DNA of 64,000 nucleotides from JAXGXJ01 sp963816155. Its GTDB lineage: Bacteria; Actinomycetota; Thermoleophilia; RBG-16-64-13. The stretch covers positions 332,620 through 396,619 of the forward strand of contig CAWFJE010000011.1 of the NCBI GenBank assembly GCA_963816155.1. The letters are read 5' to 3'. Under the pieces are notes generated by a model. It had not been told where the DNA came from. It saw only the letters and a program-made list of their open reading frames with translations, and searched no databases. Below, piece after piece: positions 1 to 9,773 of the stretch. Both the position numbers and the translations under genes were made by a program. The first letter of the stretch is position 1, and each line of letters opens with the position of its first letter.

Positions 1-513
1 CGATCTGGCTCTCGATGCCCTGGAGATGGCTCTCTGGCGGCGTGGCGGCGATGTTGAGGGCCTCGTTCACCACAGTGACCGCGGTGTCCAATACCTCTCC
101 ATCCGCTACACCGAGCGCCTGGCGGACGCCGGTGCGGTCACCTCCGTGGGCTCACGCGGTGATGCCTACGATAACGCTCTCGCGGAAACCATCAACGGGC
201 TTTTCAAGGCCGAACTCATCCGCAAGTGGGGCCCCTGGAAGACCCTTGAAGACGTGGAGTTCGCGACTCTTGAGTGGGTCGACTGGTTCAACCACCGCCG
301 GCTTCTGGGACCCATCGGCGATATCCCTCCGGCAGAGATCGAGGAAACCTACTATCGTGAAGCAGTCACGGCTGAAGAGGCGGGACTCAAACAACTGAGT
401 CTCCATTGAACAGGGGTTCAAATCTCCGCTTGCGTCCCCGCCGTCCCATTCGCAACCTCCGACAATGTCAGTGTTGCGACGAAGTCTAGAACCTGCCCGG
501 CACTAGGGGGTCA
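1..513 (+). mobile_element. IS3-family insertion sequence, right-hand part
   Basis: Only the 3' part of the element is inside the window: the end of the transposase gene and about 100 bp of non-coding DNA. The probable right terminus is at 506-513 (GGGGGTCA). Its reverse complement begins TGACCCCC, in keeping with the TG...CA ends of IS3-family elements. Right of this point the sequence becomes a truncated IS256-family gene in the opposite orientation, so the element seems to have landed inside that gene. The exact end and any target duplication cannot be confirmed because the left end is outside the window. Confidence 0.55.
2..409 (+). CDS. IS3-family transposase (OrfB, integrase core), C-terminal part
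   Basis: The reading frame is open from the first bases of the window, so the 5' part lies upstream. The visible 135 residues are the C-terminal half of a DDE integrase core. HHSDRGVQY carries the second catalytic aspartate, and GDAYDNALAETING carries the final glutamate. The family-typical tail WVDWFNHRRLL ... PPAE follows. In IS3 elements this protein is normally made as an OrfAB fusion by frameshifting. OrfA and the first catalytic aspartate are not visible here, so activity cannot be judged. Confidence 0.9.
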   Translation, partial: DLALDALEMALWRRGGDVEGLVHHSDRGVQYLSIRYTERLADAGAVTSVGSRGDAYDNALAETINGLFKAELIRKWGPWKTLEDVEFATLEWVDWFNHRRLLGPIGDIPPAEIEETYYREAVTAEEAGLKQLSLH

Positions 514-661
514 GTTTTGCATCGGCACCGACATTCTGGGAGATCTCCAATTCCATGAGTTCTCTGAGCACCGACAGCATGGCTTCACGAAAGAAGTCGA
601 ACTCTCGACCCTCGGTGAGCTTGATGAGGAGCTCTTGCGGGGTGACAATGGAATCGGCCAT
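503..661 (-). pseudogene. IS256-family (mutator-type) transposase, 5' stub
   Basis: A 52-codon frame begins at ATG 661 behind AAGGACA and reads MADSIVTPQELL, then KLTEGREFDFFREAM, then ELEISQNVGA. This is the N-terminus typical of IS256-family transposases, which are about 400 residues long. After GADAK the homology ends and the frame stops in DNA that looks like the terminus of the neighbouring IS3 element. It is a truncated remnant with no catalytic DDE residues. The rest of the IS256 gene, if it exists, would lie left of the IS3 copy, outside the window. Confidence 0.7.
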
Positions 662-1045
662 CGTTGTGTCCTTCCCTTAGGTATGGTTGCGAGCCATTAC
701 CTACGGAACCACACGATGGCTTTTCTCTTCAAGGAAGACGGCATTCTCAGCCGCTTCCTGTTACGCCACGTCCGGGGACGCTACCATGTCCGGCTCGCGT
801 GTGAGGACTTCCAGCGCGGTGGAGTGAGCGATATCACCACAGCTGCATCGCGACGTCCGTGGGCATGATGTCGGCCACGAATGCGCCAACATGACCCTGA
901 CTCTCCGGTACAGACGCGTGAACTCAGCGCGCTAACGCAACCACGGTCGTGAGGTTGCACCGGTACTGCTTGACCGCGACAGCCACGGCTGACGAAGACC
1001 CGCCAGCGGGCAGTCTAACGGCAGGACCTGAGCGCGTTCTGATCG
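662..1045. other. Gene-free stretch beside IS remnants
   Basis: This holds the upstream end of the IS256-family remnant (leader and ribosome-binding site) and then DNA with no convincing coding frame, RNA or repeat on either strand. An insertion-related deletion here may explain the unusual C-terminal tail of the neighbouring capD-like gene. Confidence 0.4.
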
Positions 1046-3139
1046 TTAATGGACGGACCCATGGGCTGACTGAGCAACGACTGCCACATCACGTCCGCGC
1101 ACTGAATCCCCAGAGTGCACCATCATCCTCTTGCACGCGGTCTCGTCATCCAACTCGCGCGCATCCAGTTCTCCGACTTCGTCCCCCGCGCTGCGCTCGC
1201 ATCCTGGGAAAGACCCGACGCCTATGAACTCGAACGGTTCATAGGTAGGAACGAGGCACTTGAAACCAGCGATCAGGGAGTCGCGATCTGGGTAGCGGCG
1301 AGCTAAGTCTATCAACTGCTCCACTTTCTGAGCGAAGTCGAGCCCGAGGGAATCGGACCCGGGCCGGTCACCATTTCCGCCGAGGTCGCTCGCGGGACTG
1401 ACCAGCTCGATCATGGGATGGCTCGTGGGAACGGCGTGCTCGTGGCGCCCCACCAGATTCTCATGCAGTCTCTCTCCAGGCCGGAGCCCTGTGAACTCGA
1501 TCTGTATGTCTGCCGTCCTCCCGTTGCCGCCGAACAAGATCATCTTCTTGGCGACCTCCAGTATGCTCACCGGCTCGCCCATCTCCAGAATGAACACGCC
1601 TCCCCCAGTGTCCACCTGCGTGGACATGGCAGCGGCCTGGAGCACCAGTTGCACAGCCTCCGAAATCGACATGAAATAGCGGGTCATGTCCTTGTGGGTC
1701 ACGGTGACTGGACCGCCGTTTTCAACCTGCTTCTGGAATATGGGAAGCATGCTTCCCCGGCTTCCCAGCACGTTTCCGAAGCGGACGGAACAGAAACGGG
1801 TGGCCCGATACTCTCTTTCTGCCTGATGCACGATCATCTCGGCCACCCTCTTGCTCGCGCCCATCAAGCTGATAGGGTCGGCGGCTTTGTCGGTGGAGAT
1901 GTTGACGAAACGCTCCACTCCCGCCTCCCCGGCTGCCCGGACTACAGACATCGTCCCCATCACGTTGTTGAAGACCGCCTCGTCGGGGCAGACCTCCATC
2001 AGCGGAACGTGCTTGAACGCCGCGGCATGGAAAACCACATGCGGACGGTGCTCCAGGAGGACCAACCGCATCTTCTCACTGTGCTGGATATAGGTCGTGA
2101 CCATCTCGTAGCGGGAGAAGCCGAAGGTCCGCAACTCTTCATGCAGCGCATAAAGGCCCGACTCGTCCCGGTCGACCAGTATCAACCTCTCGGGCGCGAA
2201 AGATGCGATCTGGCGACACAGCTCCGACCCAATAGACCCGGCCGCACCGGTGACGAGCACACGACGACCCATGAGATACCCTGCGATGGATGCTAGGTCG
2301 GTCTGCACGGGAGAGCGACCGAGAATATCCTCGATCTTGAGTTCGCGCACGTCGGCGATACTTACTCGCCCGTCAATGAGATCCGACAGCGAAGGTAACG
2401 TCTTGATTACCGCTCTTGTCTTCTTGAGTTCGGTGTAGATCCGGTCCATCTGCTTCGCGTCGGCGGACGGGATAGTGATGATGAACTCCTCCACGTCGTG
2501 CTCGGAGGCCGTCGGGCCGGCGTCGGCGATGGTCCCCAAGACCGGGTAGCTGAGCATACGCATGCCCCGCAGGCCCGCATCATCATCCAGCAAGCCTACG
2601 ACCGTGATTCCCAACTGCGGAGCGGCGTCTATCTGCCGTAGGAGAACCTCGGCCGCCGAGCCCGCTCCCACAAGCACTGCTCGCTTGCCGTCATGATTTC
2701 TTTTCAGGCTCCGAGTCTGGAATAGGCGGCTGTAGAAGCGAACCGCCAGCATGGCAGTCCCCGCGGCGGCCGCGCCGACGACAACCACCGACAGGGGCAC
2801 CAGCCGACCGGTGGCGGTTCCCCAAGCAAGGTCAAGCACCAGCAGCGCGGCAGCGGAGACAACCGTCGCTTTCACGATCCATGTGGCCTGCGGCAGCCCT
2901 ACATAGCGATTGACGATCGAGTACACGTGGAAAACGCCGTTCAAGCCGAGGTGAAGAATCATCGCGGCAGCAAGAAAGACGCCGAACTTATAGGAGCCTA
3001 GACTCATATCCGCTGGGATCGAGCCCTGGAAGCGAAACACCAGGATGAGGTAGTAAGCAAAGAAGATGAGTATGAAATCGACTCCGGCGGCCATCAAGCG
3101 ACGCCGAGTGCGCGAACTGTCGGAGCGATGCATCTTCAT
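1046..3139 (-). CDS. Membrane-bound nucleotide-sugar 4,6-dehydratase/epimerase (CapD/FlaA1/WbpM-like)
   Basis: Predicted to act on UDP-linked amino sugars at the membrane for capsule, exopolysaccharide or glycoprotein glycans. About four N-terminal membrane segments (residues 15-125) precede a Rossmann-like domain (VLVGAGSAAEVLLRQ) and then the SDR catalytic domain. That domain has GAAGSIGSELCRQI as NAD-binding loop and ISTDKAADP and MGASKRVAEM as the active-site motifs of the long-form dehydratases. Such proteins usually end shortly after LVPTYEP, but this one runs 62 residues further in low-complexity-like sequence towards the IS remnants, suggesting a lost stop codon. ATG 3139 and the nearby second ATG are both possible starts. 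A sigma70-type promoter lies 290 bp upstream. Confidence 0.88.
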   Translation of the reverse strand: MKMHRSDSSRTRRRLMAAGVDFILIFFAYYLILVFRFQGSIPADMSLGSYKFGVFLAAAMILHLGLNGVFHVYSIVNRYVGLPQATWIVKATVVSAAALLVLDLAWGTATGRLVPLSVVVVGAAAAGTAMLAVRFYSRLFQTRSLKRNHDGKRAVLVGAGSAAEVLLRQIDAAPQLGITVVGLLDDDAGLRGMRMLSYPVLGTIADAGPTASEHDVEEFIITIPSADAKQMDRIYTELKKTRAVIKTLPSLSDLIDGRVSIADVRELKIEDILGRSPVQTDLASIAGYLMGRRVLVTGAAGSIGSELCRQIASFAPERLILVDRDESGLYALHEELRTFGFSRYEMVTTYIQHSEKMRLVLLEHRPHVVFHAAAFKHVPLMEVCPDEAVFNNVMGTMSVVRAAGEAGVERFVNISTDKAADPISLMGASKRVAEMIVHQAEREYRATRFCSVRFGNVLGSRGSMLPIFQKQVENGGPVTVTHKDMTRYFMSISEAVQLVLQAAAMSTQVDTGGGVFILEMGEPVSILEVAKKMILFGGNGRTADIQIEFTGLRPGERLHENLVGRHEHAVPTSHPMIELVSPASDLGGNGDRPGSDSLGLDFAQKVEQLIDLARRYPDRDSLIAGFKCLVPTYEPFEFIGVGSFPGCERSAGDEVGELDARELDDETACKRMMVHSGDSVRGRDVAVVAQSAHGSVH

Positions 3140-3427
3140 CGCATTACGCCGGGACGCCGTTCGCTGCGGAAATCACCAGCGTGCACCCCGCGTGTAAGAT
3201 TCCGAGCCGTCATGGTGACTTCGCCTTCATCGTAACTCCTCGAGAGCCCAACCGCTCCCTCTGCGCGACGTTGCCACGCCGCGCTCGGGTCGGTCTCGCC
3301 ACTTGCTCTCTCAGAGGACTGGAGTGTCACCCACTCCCGGCGACCGCTACTGGCCCACTGAGGTCCTTGCATCCCGCTCTGGTCCGCTCCACCCTTGTGA
3401 CAGAACGAGGCGGATATCACTCTATTG

Positions 3428-3456
3428 AGCATAGCCCAATTACACGGCGCGTGCAA
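3428..3456 (-). promoter_or_regulatory. Predicted sigma70-type promoter of the capD-like gene
   Basis: On the minus strand TTGCAC (3456-3451) is followed after exactly 17 bp by TATGCT (3433-3428). Transcription would run towards the capD-like gene, leaving a leader of about 280 nt. No known riboswitch is recognised in the leader. Confidence 0.5.
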
Positions 3457-4360
3457 TACATTCGCTCTAGAACAAGACGCGTGACGGCTGAAGCGAATGT
3501 CGGCACTGTAGCGCGAGGTTGATAGAAGAGCGGAGCCAACATCTCCACACCAGACTTCGCAGTCATGCGAGGGGCCAGAGCCCCACGTCAATGCGTCATC
3601 CGGCGAGCCGAATTCACAGAAGTCCATTACGGAACGCCTCCGCGGAACTCCTTCGCGGCTCATGTGCTCTCCCGTAACATCTTCCTCTTCTTTTCCACGT
3701 TGGGTCCCGCCTCAAACTTCGTGAGTGTCAAAGTCTTGCACCCGCAGTGGTGTTATCGGCCCCGCGAAGAGAAGCGACAAGCACGCTCGAAAGAAAGAGG
3801 ATGATTCTTGGGGAATCGAACCGAGATCGGCAGTATGGTGCTGCCGTGGAGGAACAATCCTGAAGCGTTGAGAATTGGGCCCATCCGCGGCGCCTAGGCT
3901 AACCGATTGGATTGCAGCGAGAAATCGACGTGCAATAGCCTAGACTAGATGAGTCTTGGATCTCTTGATGATCCAGAGGTGGCTTCTAGCGCCGCCTTTC
4001 AAAGACGAGAACCTGGCAGAGGGGCCCCCACCAACCACTCCATACCGTGCCGCTGAGGCAGAGACCGGCTTCGCGTCTTCTGGCCACCCTACGGTCGACG
4101 CGACTCCTCAAGGGAAGGAACACACGCTCGGTGTACATCGCTACCTCCTGCGAGGTCGTACTCACAGAAAGAAGTACGACGACTCAGGATGACTTCCTCC
4201 GCCCAGCCAATCGACTTCGGCCGGTGCGCTTGGACCCTGAGACCTGCTCGATGGATTCATCCGCCGAGATGAAAGCGAAGCACCACAGACTGGGACATCT
4301 CATGAGAATGCGCGTCCGGCGGTCCTCGTCGTCCTCCAGTTCGAGAAGCCGCCCAAAGAC
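3457..4360. other. Gene-free stretch of about 0.9 kb
   Basis: No open frame here has protein-like composition, a ribosome-binding site or recognisable similarity. The one structured element seen is an inverted repeat at 3894-3943, listed separately. GC content dips compared with the flanking genes in parts of the stretch. Confidence 0.5.
3894..3943. repeat. Two-part inverted repeat (possible structured RNA or site)
   Basis: CTAGGCTA (3894-3901) pairs perfectly with TAGCCTAG (3936-3943). Inside it ATTGCA (3911-3916) pairs with TGCAAT (3931-3936). The two stems are separated by a one-sided 9-nt bulge, and the inner loop is 14 nt. No known RNA family or recombination site is recognised. The function is unknown. 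Confidence 0.4.
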
Positions 4361-4397
4361 TGAGAGGGCGGCGCCGTCCGCGGCGCCGCCCCTCTCA
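4361..4397 (-). terminator. Rho-independent-type hairpin after the SLH protein gene
   Basis: A GC-rich inverted repeat with arms of about 15-16 bp (one bulged base) and a short loop, followed on the minus strand only by a weak T-rich run. It lies 22 bp beyond a stop codon at 4421-4419 that lies in the frame expected for the end of the third SLH domain. This supports 4419 as the original end of the gene. Confidence 0.7.
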
Positions 4398-4418
4398 CAG
4401 GCTCCTTGTGGCGTTCGG

Positions 4419-7400
4419 CTATTCCGCTCCGACCCTCAGGACAAGCACGGCAGCCTGGGCCCGAGTCAGATTGGACAGAGGTAGGAGATACAGCACCGCC
4501 GTTCTGCGTGGTTCCCTGGACCACCCCGCGGTAGACCAGATAGGCGGTGAAGGGGACGTGAACGGGATTGACCTGGGCGGCGTCGGCAAAGGGGGCAAGT
4601 ACAGCCGCCCCCTCAGCGGCGTACCAGGCGGCCAGCGTCGGGTAGTTACCAAGCTCGCCGGCGATGTGACCGCTGTCGGCCAGTTCCTGCTGAGAGAGGT
4701 AGCGCCCCAGGATGGTGTTGGCGTGCTGCCTGGATATGTTCCAGGCCGGACGGTAGGTGTCGTCGGGGTATCCGGTCACCACCTGGGCGGCCGCTGCCCC
4801 CTCTATCCAAGGATAGTAGGCATGGGCGACGGAAACGTCCGTGAAGGTGGGAGCGGCCGGAGTGAGCGTCCCCAGAGCAAAGCCGTCTACCACCATCTTG
4901 GCGAATTGATCCCTGGTGATGGACAGGGTGGGCCGGAAGGTACCGTCAGAGTAACCCTTGGCCACGGTCCAGACCTCGTCGGCAGTCACGCCGTACATGC
5001 TCACCCACTGGGCGTCGGTGATGTCAGTCCAGCGGTCGACATGAACGGGAGGCTCGGGCAGAGCGGTGAACTCAGCCATCACCACGAGACTGGAGGTCAC
5101 GTCTATGTCCGTGCGCGAAGCAGTGGCAAGGCCGTCGCTCCAGCGAACGAACTCATAGCCGGTGTCCGGCAGCGCTGTTACCTGGCTGCCATCCTTGCCG
5201 TACTGGACCACCTGGACGGTATCCCCGGAGACGGAACCTCCCTCGGCGGCCCGGTAGATCAGGGTGAATTCCTGCACATTGGAGACATAGACAGCGAGAG
5301 CCTGGGTGTCGGTGAGCACGGGCGATCCGTTGTCGGCCACTTGCACGATCACGTCGTAGATGTTGTCGGCCCCGACGTCGGTGGGAGACTCATGATTGGG
5401 AGCGGTGATGAAGGCGAGGACCCCGGTGGAAGCGTTGATGGTGAACTTGGCAGCGTCGGCCCCGCCGATGATGCTGTAGGTGAGGTTGTTGGCGGGCACG
5501 TCAACGTCGGTGGCAGTGACCGTGGTCACCGCGGTGGTGTTCTCCTTCACAACTGCGGCCGCGCTCGCGCCGCCGCCGTTGCTCGTTATGACCGGGGCGT
5601 CGTTCAGTGCATTAACGTTCACGTAGACGGTGGCCGTATCCGTGTATTCGCCGTCGCTGATGGTGTAAGTGAAGCTGTCTGAGCCGTTGTAGTTGGCGTC
5701 CGGCGAGTAGTTGACAAGATCGTCCGTCGTATCAGACGGGGTCCCGTTGTCGTCCACGGCAGCAGTGCCGTGTGCGGGGTCTGACACGGCCGTGATTGCC
5801 AGATCATCGCCGTCTAGGTCAGTATCGTTGGCAAGCACGTCGATGGCGAAATCAACGCTGTCTTCAGCCACATCGATAGCCGTGGGATCCCCATCATTGA
5901 CCGCGTCCGGGGCCTCGTTTACGTCGTTCACAGTGACCGTGAACGCTTCCTCATACCAAGCGCCGTCGGAGTCGGTGGTGCGCACTCGGATGGAGTAGGA
6001 GTCCTTCACCTCGTAGTTGAAGAGTGCCGCGGTGTTGAGCGCATCGCCCACGATGGCAAAGGAGGCGTTGTCGGTGTCGCCAGCACCCGCCGCCAGAGTG
6101 TAGGTGAAGCTGTCGCCCACATCCTCGTCCGTGGTGCTCAGGTTGCCCACCAGAGTGCTGCTGGCCTGGTTTTCGTCGACGTCGCTGTTATCAAGGGCGA
6201 TATCGCTGGGATCGTCGTTTACGTCGTTCACAGTGACCGTGAACGCTTCCTCATACCAAGCGCCGTCGGAGTCGGTGGTGCGCACTCGGATGGAGTAGGA
6301 GTCCTTCACCTCGTAGTTGAAGAGTGCCGCGGTGTTGAGCGCATCGCCCACGATGGCAAAGGAGGCGTTGTCGGTGTCGCCAGCACCCGCCGCCAGAGTG
6401 TAGGTGAAGCTGTCGCCCACATCCTCGTCCGTGGTGCTCAGGTTGCCCACCAGAGTGCTGCTGGCCTGGTTTTCGTCGACGTCGCTGTTATCAAGGGCGA
6501 TATCGCTGGGATCGTCGTTTACGTCGTTCACAGTGACCGTGAACGCTTCCTCATACCAAGCGCCGTCGGAGTCGGTGGTGCGCACTCGGATGGAGTAGGA
6601 GTCCTTCACCTCGTAGTTGAAGAGTGCCGCGGTGTTGAGCGCATCGCCCACGATGGCAAAGGAGGCGTTGTCGGTGTCGCCAGCACCCGCCGCCAGAGTG
6701 TAGGTGAAGCTGTCGCCCACATCCTCGTCCGTGGTGCTCAGGTTGCCCACCAGAGTGCTGCTGGCCTGGTTTTCGTCGACGTCGCTGTTATCAAGGGCGA
6801 TATCGCTGGGATCGTCGTTTACGTCGTTCACAGTGACCGTGAACGCTTCCTCATACCAAGCGCCGTCGGAGTCGGTGGTGCGCACTCGGATGGAGTAGGA
6901 GTCCTTCACCTCGTAGTTGAAGAGTGCCGCGGTGTTGAGCGCATCGCCCACGATGGCAAAGGAGGCGTTGTCGGTGTCGCCAGCACCCGCCGCCAGAGTG
7001 TAGGTGAAGCTGTCGCCCACATCCTCGTCCGTGGTGCTCAGGTTGCCCACCAGAGTGCTGCTGGCCTGGTTTTCGTCGACGTCGCTGTTATCAAGGGCGA
7101 TATCGCTGGGTGGACTATTGCCCTCGTCATCGTCGATGTTCGTGACGCTAGCATCCGCCGCATTGAGCCCACTGTAGGCAGCGTCCCCAGACGTTGCAGC
7201 TGCAGTGACGATGGAGTACGCAACGTCGCCGTCGTCATCAGAGTCATCCACCCCAGTGACCGTGACCGTCTGGGGCAGGTTCCAGTTCGCCGGCACTGTG
7301 TAGCTCACCACAGCGTAGACCCAAGACACCCGTACATCGGGATCCAGATCGTCGGAATAGACACCGAACTGTTGCAGCTCAGTCGCCGATACCACCCCAT

Positions 7401-8604
7401 TGATCTGATCTACTGTCCACCCTCCTCCGGCCGGGTTCGAGGTCCATGTGAAGGAATGAATTTCCCAACCGGAATAGACCTCCTGGGGGGTGGAGTTGTA
7501 GTTGGCGCCGTTGACTCTGATGCCCATGGCGATGGTGTTGCCGCCGCTCGAAACCTGGTCGGTTGCGGCATAGACGGTCAGGTTGGTGATCGTCGCGCCG
7601 CTGGGAATATCAAAGGCCGGGAACCCGAAAAGATACCGGGCGCTTCCGGAGGTGGTCGCTGTGCCAGTGATGTAATCGCTGTCATCCTGGAGCGACTCAT
7701 CCACACATTCGTAGAAGTGGGTCGCAGTCGAGGGTTCCTTGGTCCAGGTTCCCCTGAACTCGCCGTCCGCGTTCGGCCGCCGGGTCTGGGAGGCTGACGT
7801 CGCGGTGCCGGCGAAGGTCACGCTAGCGGGAGACACCGTGCCTTCACTCAGATCCGAACTGCTCAGCCCGATGGTCACATCCGCCGTCGGCTGCGAATCC
7901 AGCACGATGGTGAAGGTATCCGAGCCTCCGGCCTCTGTGGTCTCCAGACCGGAGCTCGGTGAGACGGTGATACCCGCGAGGTCGTAGGACACTGAAATCC
8001 TCACGCGGTCCACCTGCATTTGCTCCGTGTTGCCACAATTTGCCCTTATCCGCAGCCTGAAGTTGCTGTCAGAGAGCTCGCCGTAACTCCACGATCGTCC
8101 GAAACTGCTGTAGTTGCTGGATGGCGCAGAGTAGGTACTATCACTGCCCGTCAGACCACTGCCCTCTTGATTGACATCATTCGTGTAGGTCAGAGCAGTC
8201 CAGTTGGTTCCGCTATTCCAGGAGAGGTCCACGCCGAAGTTGTCTGTATTGTCGTTGTCGCTGACGCGTCCCTCGACCTCTACGGAGAAGGCTATGTTCG
8301 TTGCCACAGAGCCAATTAGGCTTTGAAGACCGAAGATGGATGCTACGAGATTCTCATTGTCGTCAAACGTGGCTCTGATGTTGTCGGATTCTTGGGCGTT
8401 GCCAGGATTTGAGCAGGTGCCCGTGAAACCGGTCCCTTGCTGGTACACGGTAGTGGCGCCCAGCGCCGATGCCGACAGCCCCACGACCGACGCCGCCAAC
8501 ACAATCAGCAGAACGACTGCGTAGGCCATCGCCTTGTGCATCCGTGGGCGTTTCCTCTTCGTCATTCGTTCGCTTCTTGTGGGTTCGGTCTGTCTAGTGC
8601 TCAT
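4419..8604 (-). CDS. Giant S-layer-homology (SLH) surface protein with cadherin-like repeats; frameshift near its 3' end
   Basis: A secreted wall-anchored protein of about 1,390 residues. ATG 8604 is chosen because GGGGAG precedes it. A signal peptide (basic stretch, then AYAVVLLIVLAASVVGLSASALG) follows. Next come a beta-sandwich module, a Calx-beta-like domain interrupted by another module (7291-7809), four identical 100-residue cadherin-like repeats (5915-7110), two further cadherin/VCBS-type domains, an InlB B-repeat-like segment (EGGSVSGDTVQ) and three SLH motifs for binding secondary wall polymer. The frame read from the start runs on to 4300 through the terminator. The adjacent frame gives the expected SLH ending SNLTRAQAAVLVLRV and stops at 4419, so one base has been gained or lost around 4490-4508. 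Confidence 0.85.
5915..7110 (-). repeat. Four exact tandem copies of a 300-bp unit
   Basis: The sequence repeats with a period of exactly 300 bp and no mismatch that I can see between copies. Each unit encodes 100 residues of a cadherin-like domain containing the calcium-ligand-type motifs DVDENQ, DEDVGD and VNDVND. Identity at synonymous positions means very recent duplication or continuing homogenisation. The true copy number could be larger if the assembly collapsed the array. Confidence 0.95.
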
Positions 8605-8694
8605 AATGCGCTCCCCGTCCGCGTGTCTCTGCTTATCTTGTTCACTGACGCCTCCCAAAGCCCTTTCCCGTAGATGGGCGACCCTTGTTGCGAT

Positions 8695-9009
8695 TCACGA
8701 CACCTGGGCCAGTTGCGCGCTGGCCTCGTCTAGAGCAATGCCGGCCCCCGCGCCGCCTTCTACGTGTTCGACCCGGACCACGTTCCCAGTGGCTTCGACC
8801 CGCAGAGGAGTGGCGGTCTCACGATCGGGGATAGTCAGAACCACATTCAGTCGGTCACCGACATCGAGCTGGTATTTCGTCAACAGATAGAGTCCCGACA
8901 CGGACACGTTGCATGTGGTTGCCGGCCCCCTGTCGGTTTCGACCGGTAGAGAGACCAGGAACCTCTCGGCCAATCGATGCTCAGAATAGATGCTACTCGC
9001 CTGTGACAT
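8695..9009 (-). CDS. Small PilZ-domain protein
   Basis: A 104-residue protein made of a single PilZ domain, the family that binds cyclic di-GMP. Visible are RLAER near residue 12 (the RxxxR motif) and NVSVSGLYL near residue 34 (the (D/N)xSxxG motif), then beta strands ending near residue 95. Both ligand motifs look intact, so binding is plausible. It lies only 90 bp upstream of the SLH protein gene on the same strand, so the two may be co-transcribed, hinting at c-di-GMP control of surface properties. A c-di-GMP-turnover-type protein is encoded at 45.6-47.2 kb. No partner effector is fused to it. Confidence 0.8.
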   Translation of the reverse strand: MSQASSIYSEHRLAERFLVSLPVETDRGPATTCNVSVSGLYLLTKYQLDVGDRLNVVLTIPDRETATPLRVEATGNVVRVEHVEGGAGAGIALDEASAQLAQVS

Positions 9010-9134
9010 GCATGCAAGTCTAGGCGGGCATCATGTGCCACACAATTGACCGCCGGATAGAAAGAGCTATACCTTCTGGATATAGAGAAATGCCCGAACC
9101 CTCGCCCAGAACAAACAGGGCAGCAAACCTCAGG

Positions 9135-9773
9135 TCAGACCAGTCCGTTCTCGTGGGCGAACCTGACTAAGCCAGCCCGTCCCTCAATGCTCAGCTTCCG
9201 ATAAACATTGTGCAGGTGCGACTTGACCGTCCCCTCAGTAACCGAAAGGGTCGTGGCTATCTCGGCGGTGCTCATACCCTGTGCGCATGATCGCAGTACC
9301 TGCATCTCCCGGTCACTGAGTCGGCCGGCCAGGCGCTGTGCCCCAGCTTCCCTCCGAAGGAGGTGTTCCATGGCGCGGCTGAACGAGCGCTTCTCCATCC
9401 ATACATCTCCGGCCGCGACCTTCTCCACACACTGAAGCACCAAGCTGGACGCCATATCCTTGAGGAGGATCCCCGGAACACTCAGGCGTAGGCAGTCCAG
9501 AGCCTCGCGCTCGTCGAGCGAAGCGGTCAGGATGACCACCCGCGTGGGAAGATCCTCTTCCTTCAGCGCCCGGGCGATGGCGATACCGTCCATGTCCGGC
9601 ATGTGAAGATCAAGGAGAAGGATATCCGGGCAGAAGCGCCGGACCGCCGCGAGGGCCTCTTCTCCATTCGCGCAGCGGGCCTGGATCTCGAAATCCCCGT
9701 TGCCGGCGAACAGACGCTCCAACCCGTCGAGGATCAGCGGGTGGTCGTCGGCAAGAACCAAGCGAACAGTCAC
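9135..9773 (-). CDS. NarL/LuxR-family response regulator (orphan)
   Basis: A two-domain DNA-binding regulator of 212 residues with a GTG start. The receiver domain (1-120) has the acidic pair D9/D10, the phospho-acceptor D55 in ILLLDLHMPD and a conserved lysine in ILLKDMA. The LuxR-type helix-turn-helix (about 147-205) contains LSDREMQVL and TVKSHLHNVYRKL. No histidine kinase gene is adjacent, so its partner is elsewhere or it responds in another way. The upstream gene is an unrelated ATPase about 280 bp away, so this gene probably has its own promoter. Confidence 0.9.
   Translation of the reverse strand: MTVRLVLADDHPLILDGLERLFAGNGDFEIQARCANGEEALAAVRRFCPDILLLDLHMPDMDGIAIARALKEEDLPTRVVILTASLDEREALDCLRLSVPGILLKDMASSLVLQCVEKVAAGDVWMEKRSFSRAMEHLLRREAGAQRLAGRLSDREMQVLRSCAQGMSTAEIATTLSVTEGTVKSHLHNVYRKLSIEGRAGLVRFAHENGLV

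Noticed and set aside
3136..3663. 175-codon minus-strand frame upstream of the capD-like gene
   Set aside because: Composition is not protein-like, there is no ribosome-binding site, and a good promoter for the downstream gene lies inside it.
3894..3943. Integron attC site
   Set aside because: The core R and L box consensus (GTTRRRY/RYYYAAC) is not matched and there are no cassette genes or integrase nearby.
5915..7110. Tandem repeats as a CRISPR array or transposon repeats
   Set aside because: The unit is exactly 300 bp, continuous and coding for a cadherin-like domain, without spacers or terminal repeats.
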